Positions 57,895 through 64,000 of a DNA stretch of 64,000 bases are shown here, piece after piece. Origin of the DNA: Wagnerdoeblera sp046292685 (GTDB lineage Bacteria; Pseudomonadota; Alphaproteobacteria; Rhodobacterales; Rhodobacteraceae); assembly GCF_046292685.1 (NCBI RefSeq), contig NZ_JBKBQM010000001.1, positions 86,718 through 150,717 on the forward strand. The letters are read 5' to 3'. Each line of letters opens with the position of its first letter. The stretch's first letter is position 1. The notes beneath the pieces were generated by a model. That model saw only the letters and a program-made list of their open reading frames with translations, did not search any database and had not been told where the DNA came from. The position numbers and the translations under genes are program-made.

Positions 57895-58196
57895 TCGTCG
57901 TCGTCCGGTCCCGTGTCATGGCCGTTCAGCCGGTCGCGCAACAGCTTGCCGGTCTTGAAGAACGGCACGCGCTTCTGTTCCACCGCGACGGATTCGCCGG
58001 TGCGGGGGTTGCGCCCCACCCTTGCATCGCGCGACTTGACGGAAAATGCGCCGAAACCGCGCAGTTCCACCCGGTCGCCGCGCGCCAGCGCCGAGATGAT
58101 TTCTTCGAACACCGTGTTCACGATCCGCTCGACATGACGCTGTGTCAGATGCGGATTCTCGTCCGCGATCTTCTGGATCAACTCAGACCTGATCAT
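57891..58196 (-). CDS. ihfB: Integration host factor subunit beta
   Basis: A 101-residue HU/IHF protein: MIRSELIQKIADENPHLTQR, VNTVFEEIISALARGDRVEL, FGAFSVKSRDARVGRNPRTG. The Pro in the RNPRTG arm is the DNA-intercalating residue. It bends DNA as an IhfA/IhfB heterodimer; ihfA is elsewhere. GGGGGGA precedes the ATG at 58196. Overlaps lapA by a few bases. Confidence 0.96.
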   Translation of the reverse strand: MIRSELIQKIADENPHLTQRHVERIVNTVFEEIISALARGDRVELRGFGAFSVKSRDARVGRNPRTGESVAVEQKRVPFFKTGKLLRDRLNGHDTGPDDDE

Positions 58197-58242
58197 ACAG
58201 TCCCCCCGCATGTTGCGATGCCCTGTTCCCGGGCCTGCGGCG

Positions 58243-58270
58243 ACTATAGAAAGAAAATCCCTGCGCACAA
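58243..58270 (-). promoter_or_regulatory. Predicted promoter of ihfB-lapA-trpF
   Basis: On the minus strand: TTGTGC (58270-58265), 16-bp spacer, TATAGT (58248-58243). It sits between the rpsA terminator and ihfB, so ihfB can be made independently of rpsA. Confidence 0.6.
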
Positions 58271-58322
58271 ACAGTATTGCACCCTTTGCGCAGGCCATGC
58301 GCGCGATGCTGCGCGCCAATGC

Positions 58323-58353
58323 GAAAACGGCCCCGCCGAGGCGGGGCCGTTTC
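58323..58353 (-). terminator. Intrinsic terminator of rpsA
   Basis: 13-bp inverted repeat AAACGGCCCCGCC/GGCGGGGCCGTTT with a very short loop and a T-tract on the minus strand, 22 bases after the rpsA stop. Confidence 0.85.
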
Positions 58354-58374
58354 CCGGGCAGGTTGCCCGACGGA

Positions 58375-60057
58375 TCAGTTGCGGTCGCCGCGCAGGGCCG
58401 CACCCAGGATATCGCCCAGCGAGGCACCCGAATCAGACGAGCCATACTGCTCGACCGCTTCCTTCTCCTCGGCGATTTCGCGCGCCTTGATCGACAGGCC
58501 CAGACGGCGGGTCTTGGGGTCGATGTTGGTCACACGGGCATCGACCTTGTCGCCCACCTGAAAGCGCTCGGGGCGCTGGTCGGCACGGTCGCGCGCCAGA
58601 TCGGAGCGGCGGATGAACGACTTGGCGCCGTTATATTCCACCTCGATCCCGCCATCCTCGATCGCCGAGACGGTCACGGTAATCACCGAACCGCGCTTCA
58701 CGCCATCGACGGCATCGCTGAAGCTGTCGTCGCCCAGCGCCTTGATCGACAGCGAGATCCGCTCGCGCTCGACGTCCACTTCCGAAACGGCAGCCTTGAC
58801 GATGTCGCCCTTGCGGTAGTTGGCAATGGCATCCTCGCCGCGCTGGTCCCAGCTGATGTCGCTGAGGTGGACCATGCCGTCGATGTCGCCTTCGAGGCCG
58901 ATGAACAGACCGAATTCGGTGATGTTCTTGACTTCGCCTTCGATGACCGAGCCCGGCGGGTGCTGTTCGGCGAACACTTCCCACGGGTTGCGCATGACCT
59001 GCTTGAGGCCCAGCGACACGCGGCGCTTGGCGCTGTCGATTTCCAGCACCATGACGTCAACCTCCTGCGAGGTCGAGACGATCTTGCCGGGGTGCACGTT
59101 CTTCTTGGTCCAGGACATTTCCGAGACATGGACCAGACCTTCGACACCGGCTTCCAGCTCGACGAAGGCGCCGTAGTCGGTGATGTTGGTCACGCGGCCC
59201 TTGTGGACCGACCCGATCGGATAGGTGCGTTCCACGATATCCCACGGGTCGGTCTGGAGCTGCTTCATGCCCAGGCTGATGCGGTGGGTTTCCTTGTTGA
59301 TCTTGACGACCTGAACCTTGACGGTTTCGCCGATCGACAGGATTTCCGAGGGGTGGTTGACGCGGCGCCAGGCCATGTCGGTCACGTGCAGCAGGCCATC
59401 GACGCCGCCGAGGTCAACGAAGGCACCGTATTCGGTGATGTTCTTGACCACGCCATCGACGATCTGGCCTTCGGCCAGCTTGCCGATGATCTCGGCGCGC
59501 TGTTCGGCGCGGCTTTCTTCCAGGATGGCGCGGCGCGACACCACGATGTTGCCGCGGCGGCGGTCCATCTTGAGGATCTGGAAGGGCTGCTTCATGCCCA
59601 TCAGGGGGCCGGCATCGCGCACGGGGCGCACATCGACCTGGCTTCCGGGCAGGAAGGCCACGGCACCGCCCAGATCGACGGTGAACCCGCCCTTGACGCG
59701 GCCGAAGATGGCGCCTTCGACGCGCTCTTCCTTGGCATAGGCTTTTTCCAGCCGATCCCAGGCAGCTTCGCGCTTGGCCTTTTCACGGCTGATGACGGCT
59801 TCGCCGCGGGCATTTTCCACGCGGTCGAGATAGACCTCGACCTCGTCGCCGACCTTCACGTCGGGCGCTTCGCCGGGGTTTGCGAATTCCTTCAGGTCGA
59901 TGCGGCCTTCCATCTTGTAGCCGACATCGATGATGGCCTGGCCCGCCTCGATGGCGATGACCTTGCCTTTGACAACCGAGCCTTCTTCGGGGGTGTCGAG
60001 TTCGAAGCTTTCGTTCAGGAGGGCTTCGAATTCCTCCATCGTCGGTTTAGCGCACAT
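58375..60057 (-). CDS. rpsA: Ribosomal protein S1
   Basis: A 560-residue S1 with six S1-type RNA-binding repeats; clear ones start at GSVVKGKVIAIEAG, VEGAIFGRVKGGF, GQIVDGVVKNITEYGAFVDL, GSVHKGRVTNITDYGAFVEL, GSVIEGEVKNITEFGLFIGL and GSVITVTVSAIEDGGIEV. Tail ends in ...GASLGDILGAAL. It binds mRNA to the 30S subunit. ATG at 60057 (MCAKPTMEEF) follows AAAGGAAA. Precedes ihfB in the conserved order. Confidence 0.98.
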   Translation of the reverse strand: MCAKPTMEEFEALLNESFELDTPEEGSVVKGKVIAIEAGQAIIDVGYKMEGRIDLKEFANPGEAPDVKVGDEVEVYLDRVENARGEAVISREKAKREAAWDRLEKAYAKEERVEGAIFGRVKGGFTVDLGGAVAFLPGSQVDVRPVRDAGPLMGMKQPFQILKMDRRRGNIVVSRRAILEESRAEQRAEIIGKLAEGQIVDGVVKNITEYGAFVDLGGVDGLLHVTDMAWRRVNHPSEILSIGETVKVQVVKINKETHRISLGMKQLQTDPWDIVERTYPIGSVHKGRVTNITDYGAFVELEAGVEGLVHVSEMSWTKKNVHPGKIVSTSQEVDVMVLEIDSAKRRVSLGLKQVMRNPWEVFAEQHPPGSVIEGEVKNITEFGLFIGLEGDIDGMVHLSDISWDQRGEDAIANYRKGDIVKAAVSEVDVERERISLSIKALGDDSFSDAVDGVKRGSVITVTVSAIEDGGIEVEYNGAKSFIRRSDLARDRADQRPERFQVGDKVDARVTNIDPKTRRLGLSIKAREIAEEKEAVEQYGSSDSGASLGDILGAALRGDRN

Positions 60058-60170
60058 GCGGTTCAGTTTCCTTTGGTCTGTTTCACGGGCCAGGCGGTTG
60101 GCTCCGCCGGTCTGGTGGCATCGCGCGGGCGGACCAGCCGAGGCTTGAGTCGGTCGCGCGGGATGCGCGG

Positions 60171-60199
60171 CCTTTACAGCCTTGATGCCCGCGTGACAA
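60171..60199 (-). promoter_or_regulatory. Predicted rpsA promoter
   Basis: On the minus strand: TTGTCA (60199-60194), 17-bp spacer, TAAAGG (60176-60171). It would give a leader of about 107 nt, long enough for S1 autoregulation. Confidence 0.5.
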
Positions 60200-60285
60200 G
60201 GCAAAGCCGCAACGCAGCCGCCATTGCGGCAGGGCTTGGCTTACTGTTAACAGAGCCTGACGGGTTTTTTCAGCAGGAGTCCGAA

Positions 60286-60756
60286 ATGGCCGAAGAAAAC
60301 GGCGCCACCCCGCAGGTGCGCATGAACATTGTGGCGCAGTATATCCGCGACCTGAGTTTCGAGAACGTGCTGGCGATGAAAGGCATCAACAGCGGCGAGG
60401 TGCAACCCGACATCCAGGTCCAGGTGGCGCTGGATGCCAGCAAACGCGCGGTCGAACACCAGTTCGAGGTGGTGCAGAAATACAAGATCACCGCCAAGAA
60501 CAAGGTCGATGGCGAGACCATGTTCCTGATGGAGGTCGATTACGGCGGGATCTTCCACGTCGAGGGCGTGCCGGACGAACAGCTGCATCCCTTCCTGCTG
60601 ATCGAATGCCCGCGGATGCTGTTCCCCTTCGTGCGCCGCATCGTGTCGGACATGACCCGCGACGGCGGCTTCCCGCCTTTGAACCTCGACCCGGTGGATT
60701 TCCTGGGCCTTTACCGCCAGGAACTGGCGCGCCGCGCCCAGGCCGGCAACGCCTGA
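60286..60756 (+). CDS. secB: Protein-export chaperone SecB
   Basis: A 156-residue SecB. Conserved segments: VAQYIRDLSFENVLAMKG, DASKRAVEHQFEVVQKYKIT, MEVDYGGIFHVEGV and IECPRMLFPFVRRIVSD. The tetrameric chaperone keeps preproteins unfolded for SecA. CAGGAG precedes the ATG at 60286. The gene is divergent from rpsA and convergent with dnaQ. Confidence 0.97.
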   Translation: MAEENGATPQVRMNIVAQYIRDLSFENVLAMKGINSGEVQPDIQVQVALDASKRAVEHQFEVVQKYKITAKNKVDGETMFLMEVDYGGIFHVEGVPDEQLHPFLLIECPRMLFPFVRRIVSDMTRDGGFPPLNLDPVDFLGLYRQELARRAQAGNA

Positions 60757-60808
60757 GCCGGCACCCGGCCCGGCCGGCGCCGCAGCCGGCCGGCAGCCGC
60801 AGCATTGT

Positions 60809-61504
60809 TCAGGCCTTGCGGTTCCAGATCGCCGCCTCGCCCATCGCCGCGACAAAGGCGGCATGGGCCTCGGCCTCGGCCTCGGTCAGCCGGGGGGGCA
60901 GCGGGGCAGGGCGGGGCCGTGGGCGCCAGTCGGCATCGGGCACTGCCGCGCCGGTGCTGCGCGGGGCCGTGGGCGCCAGCACCAGGTCGGGCTGTCGGCC
61001 CCCGATCAGCTCCAGATAGACATCGGCCAGGATTTCGCTGTCGAGCAAGGCGCCGTGTTTCTCGCGCGCCGAATTGTCGACCCCGAAGCGGCGGCACAGC
61101 GCATCGAGCGATGCCGGTGCGCCGGGAAACCGCCGGCGCGCCAGGGCAAGCGTATCGGTCACCCTGTCCCACTCGAATTGGGCAAGGCCGATGCGGCCCA
61201 GTTCGAAGTTGAGGAACTTGATGTCGAAGGCCGCGTTGTGGATCACCAGCCGCGCATCGCCGACAAAGTCCAGAAAGGCCTGGCCGATGGCAGCAAACAC
61301 AGGGTGCCCGCGCAGGAACTCCTCGGACAATCCGTGCACGGCAAAGGCTTCGGGCGGCATGTCGCGCTGCGGGTTGATGTATTGGTGATACACCCGCCCG
61401 GTCGGCATGTGGTTGTAAAGCTCGACCGCGCCGATTTCCACGATCCGGTGGCCTTCGGCGGGCTCCAGCCCGGTGGTTTCGGTATCGAGAACGATTTCAC
61501 GCAT
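60809..61504 (-). CDS. dnaQ: DNA polymerase III epsilon subunit (3'-5' exonuclease)
   Basis: A 231-residue proofreading subunit. ExoI LDTETTG with DE residues (EIVLDTETTGLEP), ExoII LVIHNAAFDIKFLN and ExoIII REKHGALLDSEILADVYLEL are intact; the C-terminal region that binds the alpha subunit is present. The ATG at 61504 overlaps the coaE stop by eight bases, so the two are translationally coupled. Confidence 0.95.
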   Translation of the reverse strand: MREIVLDTETTGLEPAEGHRIVEIGAVELYNHMPTGRVYHQYINPQRDMPPEAFAVHGLSEEFLRGHPVFAAIGQAFLDFVGDARLVIHNAAFDIKFLNFELGRIGLAQFEWDRVTDTLALARRRFPGAPASLDALCRRFGVDNSAREKHGALLDSEILADVYLELIGGRQPDLVLAPTAPRSTGAAVPDADWRPRPRPAPLPPRLTEAEAEAHAAFVAAMGEAAIWNRKA

Positions 61505-62093
61505 GCGCTTGCCCCGCCCTGATCGCGTCGAGGATGGAGTGCACCGCCGCACGGGCGCTGTCCAGCGTGCCGGTATCGATCACCCAGGTCGCCCGGGCGC
61601 GCCGGTCGGCATCGGACATCTGGCGGGCAAGGATGCGGTCCAGGTCCTCGGCCGACATGGTGCCGCGGTCCAGCACGCGGGCGCGCTGCACCTCGGGCGG
61701 CACCGACACCACCGCGACCCCGTCGCAATGCCGCTCGTTGCCGCCCTCGAACAGCAGCGGAATGTCCAGCAGCACCACCGGGGCGGTCTGGCGGGCCAGA
61801 AACGCGGCGCGGTCGGCGGCAACCAGCGGGTGAACGATGGCCTCGATCCGCGGCAATGCGGCAGGGTCGGCGGCAATCCGGCGACGCAACGCGGCACGGT
61901 CGATCGCGCCGGCCTGCACCGCCTCGGGAAAGGCGGCCGCCAGCGGCGCCACGGCGGCACCGCCCGGGGCATAGAGCCGGTGCACCGCCGCATCGGCATC
62001 CCAGACCGGAACGCCGGCTTCGGCAAACATGGCTGCGGTCGTCGATTTGCCCATGCCGATGCCGCCGGTCAGGCCCAGCACGTAAGGCTTCAT
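61497..62093 (-). CDS. coaE: Dephospho-CoA kinase
   Basis: A 198-residue P-loop kinase adding the 3' phosphate in CoA biosynthesis. Walker A GGIGMGKSTTAAMF, VWDADAAVHRLYAPGG, VVLLDIPLLFEGG and RQMSDADRRARATWVIDTG. Overlaps aroE by four bases (ATGA). Complete. Confidence 0.95.
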   Translation of the reverse strand: MKPYVLGLTGGIGMGKSTTAAMFAEAGVPVWDADAAVHRLYAPGGAAVAPLAAAFPEAVQAGAIDRAALRRRIAADPAALPRIEAIVHPLVAADRAAFLARQTAPVVLLDIPLLFEGGNERHCDGVAVVSVPPEVQRARVLDRGTMSAEDLDRILARQMSDADRRARATWVIDTGTLDSARAAVHSILDAIRAGQAHA

Positions 62094-62944
62094 GCCGAAA
62101 GCACCGCCGCGCGGGTTTCGTCATCGACCGCAGGGCGCACACCGAACCAGCGTTCGAACCCGGGCACAGCCTGGTGCAGCAGCATCCCCAGACCGTCCAC
62201 CGTCGTGCAGCCCATGTCGCGCGCCGCGCGCAGGAACGGCGTTTCCAGCGGGGTGTAGACGATATCGGTGACCAGGGCGCGCGGGCTCAGCCGATCCAGC
62301 GGCACCTTGAATTCGGATTTGCCGGTCATGCCCAGCGAGGTGGTGTTGACGACCGTTGCCGCCCCCTCGACCATCGCGGCGGCTTGCGTCCAGTCCACCA
62401 CGGTGACCCGGGTGCCGAAATCGGTGCGCAGGGTTTCGGCGCGGGTGCGGGTGCGGTTTGCCAGCCGCACCTCGGGTGCGCCCGCCTCCAGCAAGGCGGA
62501 AACGATGGCCCGGGCGGCACCGCCGGCCCCGAACACCGCCGCCGGACCGGCCGAGGCAACCCAGTGCGGCGCGTTCTGGCGCAGGTTGTTGATGAAGCCG
62601 ATGCCATCGGTGTTGTCGGCGTGCAGCTTGCCGTCCTTGCGGAAGATCAGCGTGTTGGCCGCACCGATCAGCGCGGCGCGGTCGGTGACGATATCGGCCA
62701 GCGCCAGCACGTTTTCCTTGTGCGGGATGGTGACGTTGCAGCCCACGAACCCGATCTTGGGCAGCATCTTCAGCGCCGCGGCCAGGTCGCCGGCGGCAAT
62801 GTCCAGCGGCACATAGTGCCCCGCGATGCCATGCCGGCGCAGCCAGAAGCCATGCAGCGCCGGAGACCGCGAATGCGCGATCGGAGACCCGATGACGCCG
62901 GCCAGGGGAATCCGCGGATGCGCGGGCGCAGGTTGCATCGTCAT
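62090..62944 (-). CDS. aroE: Shikimate dehydrogenase
   Basis: A 284-residue AroE reducing 3-dehydroshikimate with NADPH. Substrate motif GSPIAHSRSPALH, NVTIPHKENV with the catalytic Lys, NTDGIGF, the cofactor motif GAGGAARAI and NTTSLGM. The ATG at 62944 overlaps the end of a 21-codon reading frame; ATG 62938 is also possible. First of the aroE-coaE-dnaQ operon. Confidence 0.95.
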   Translation of the reverse strand: MTMQPAPAHPRIPLAGVIGSPIAHSRSPALHGFWLRRHGIAGHYVPLDIAAGDLAAALKMLPKIGFVGCNVTIPHKENVLALADIVTDRAALIGAANTLIFRKDGKLHADNTDGIGFINNLRQNAPHWVASAGPAAVFGAGGAARAIVSALLEAGAPEVRLANRTRTRAETLRTDFGTRVTVVDWTQAAAMVEGAATVVNTTSLGMTGKSEFKVPLDRLSPRALVTDIVYTPLETPFLRAARDMGCTTVDGLGMLLHQAVPGFERWFGVRPAVDDETRAAVLSA

Positions 62945-63006
62945 GCGGCGCGTGCCCGCGCTTGTGCGCATTCGGGCTGCGCGAACAGCTGGTGGCTCAT
63001 GGACAT
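62941..63006 (-). CDS. Possible 21-residue leader peptide upstream of aroE
   Basis: A short frame reading MSMSHQLFAQPECAQARARA. It is preceded by a run of seven G residues that could serve as a ribosome-binding site, and its TGA overlaps the aroE ATG as ATGA. A TATACC -10-like box (63050-63045) lies 40 bases upstream. It might couple translation to aroE; it has no family resemblance and could be spurious. Confidence 0.35.
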   Translation of the reverse strand: MSMSHQLFAQPECAQARARAA

Positions 63007-63115
63007 CCCCCCCGGAATGGCGCCCCTTCGGGCTGCGGAACCATGGTATAGCACGGTTGCGCCCCCGAACCGCCAGAGGGCTTGGCGCGGCGGCGAAAAC
63101 TGTGCCCGTGTTGCA

Positions 63116-63823
63116 TCAGCCCGGCGCGGCCAGCGCCTCGGCCACGGTAAAGCGGCTCTCGGGCAAGGGCGGCACGCGGCCGGGCAGGCTGGCCGCATGG
63201 TCGAGCAGCGCCTCGACCCGGCGCGGGTCGATCGCATCCCGGGCGGCAACCGGCCAATCCCACCAGCGCGAGGCAAGCAGGCGCTCGACCAGCGCGTCGG
63301 GAAACCGGCTGCGGATCACCCGCGCCGGCGCGCCGGCGACGATGGCATAAGGCGGAACATCGCGCGTGACCACCGACCGCGCCGCGACGATGCAGCCCGT
63401 GCCAAGCCGCACACCATGCGCCAGCAGAACCTCGTCGCCGATCCAGACATCCTCGCCGATCTCGACCGGGGGGCCGAGGGCACGGAACTCGGGGAAGTCC
63501 TCGCGCGCGCTGTCCCACTGCGCCGCCCGCCGGCGCCGATAGAACACCGGGCTGGAGGAAACCCAGCCGGTCGGGTGCGCATCGCCCATCACCTGCACCC
63601 CGGCCCCGATCGAACAGTAACGCCCGATCCGGGCGACATGCCCGAAATGGCTGCGGCTGTAACTGTAGGCGCCCATCGGCATGAAGGCGCCGGGAAGGTG
63701 CTGGGTATACCGCTCGAACCGGGCTGCGGCGCCTTGCAGCGGCACGGGGTCGCGCAGCCGCGGGTGAAAGGTGATCCGGTGGCTTTGCCACAGGGCTTGG
63801 GCGGCGGCCTGGTCGAACTGCAT
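63116..63823 (-). CDS. Hexapeptide-repeat (left-handed beta-helix) acetyltransferase
   Basis: A 235-residue protein of the xenobiotic/CatB-type acyltransferase family: SRSHFGHVARIGRYCSIGAG, VQVMGDAHPTGWVSSSPVF, VEIGEDVWIGDEVLLAHGVR, AARSVVTRDVPPYAIVAGAP. The loop with the catalytic His (GDAHPTGW) is conserved. ATG at 63823 is the best start (GTG at 63835 also in frame). Acceptor unknown; sugar O-acetylation for surface polysaccharide is common for the family. The IS edge begins ~60 bp upstream. Confidence 0.85.
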   Translation of the reverse strand: MQFDQAAAQALWQSHRITFHPRLRDPVPLQGAAARFERYTQHLPGAFMPMGAYSYSRSHFGHVARIGRYCSIGAGVQVMGDAHPTGWVSSSPVFYRRRRAAQWDSAREDFPEFRALGPPVEIGEDVWIGDEVLLAHGVRLGTGCIVAARSVVTRDVPPYAIVAGAPARVIRSRFPDALVERLLASRWWDWPVAARDAIDPRRVEALLDHAASLPGRVPPLPESRFTVAEALAAPG

Positions 63824-63883
63824 CAAGGCTGGCACAAGATTCCACGCCGATCTGGCGAAGTCGTTTCCAATTTTGACACTAAC

Positions 63884-64000
63884 AGGCTGCTGAAGAAGTC
63901 AGCCCTCGACCCGGAGTTAGGAACATGATTCACCCTTTGCACGACAACGGTGGGGGTGATGATGCGCGGGACGGACGAGACGAGCGGGTCGCTGTTCAGC
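63884..64000 (+). mobile_element. Left end of an insertion sequence (IS1182/IS5-like transposase), cut by window edge
   Basis: The sequence AGGCTGCTGAAGAAGTC at 63884-63900 has the look of an IS terminal inverted repeat. It is followed by a ~60-bp noncoding leader and the start of a transposase at 63959. The right end lies beyond the window. Confidence 0.65.
63959..64000 (+). CDS. Transposase N-terminus (partial)
   Basis: Fourteen codons, MMRGTDETSGSLFS, match the conserved opening of IS1182/IS5-type transposases (R-G-x-D-x-x-S-G-x-L-F-S). Not enough is present to fix the subgroup or tell whether the gene is intact. Confidence 0.65.
   Translation, partial: MMRGTDETSGSLFS

Noticed and set aside
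58210..60756. A single 848-codon plus-strand frame reading into secB
   Set aside because: Only the last 156 codons are secB with a ribosome-binding site at 60286; the rest is the complement of rpsA.

Overview
This 64 kb window is a high-GC chromosomal segment from an alphaproteobacterium, most likely of the Rhodobacteraceae (Rhodobacter/Gemmobacter/Tabrizicola-like). The support is: a MipZ-type ParA ATPase, the rpsA-ihfB-lapA-trpF order, an rpsP operon preceded by ffh and a small chorismate mutase, divergent oxyR/katG with the cysteine pair of OxyR, a DUF2125 protein, C-minus L31 and L36 proteins, and -35/-10 promoters of the TTGAC-N17 type. Nearly all of it is dense, operonic core genome. 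No rRNA, CRISPR array or prophage was seen.

Layout. 1-10.3 kb: pmbA (cut by the window edge), a DUF2125 protein, an SDR/crotonase pair, pyrF, then a leftward envelope block (SH3-like secreted protein, NfeD, SPFH protein, TspO, Smr protein, MltA, Tim44-like) divergent from fxsA. 10.3-15.2 kb: ffh, GNAT, chorismate mutase, rpsP, rimM, then dinB with an N-terminal zinc ribbon. 15.3-23.3 kb: tRNA-Lys, dapF-mtaB, then the rimP-nusA-ylxR/L7Ae-infB operon behind a promoter and a leader terminator. 23.4-26.7 kb: one giant RTX-type protein built of six ~172-residue super-repeats. 26.7-29.3 kb: mipZ and trmD-rplS-rpmE, which are separated from rimM. 29.4-31.2 kb: N-formylglutamate amidohydrolase-like gene, tRNA-Val, rpmJ and a small secreted protein.

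31.2-43.9 kb is the most distinctive metabolic module. A hybrid PAS kinase and its OmpR-type regulator diverge from a long-chain-type acyl-CoA ligase, a Liv-type ABC importer (livG, livH, livM, binding protein, livF) and a phenylacetate-CoA-ligase-like enzyme. The cluster is interrupted by an opposing gene for a papain-like (C70-like) cysteine peptidase with a peptidoglycan-binding-like N-terminus. The likely theme is uptake of an organic acid or amino acid coupled to CoA activation; the substrate cannot be read from sequence.

43.9-55.4 kb: L,D-transpeptidase lipoprotein, oxyR/katG, an Rrf2 regulator divergent from a DUF475 membrane protein, malonyl-CoA synthetase, a serine recombinase, a secreted protein, an IS3 relic beside tRNA-Arg, and a second sensor kinase. 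55.4-64 kb: rpmH-rnpA-yidD, then trpF/lapA/ihfB/rpsA, secB, dnaQ-coaE-aroE, a hexapeptide acetyltransferase, and the start of an insertion sequence at the right edge. A family of GC-rich hairpin repeats, several carrying an ATTTTCTGTCC / AAATATCC module, is scattered between genes.
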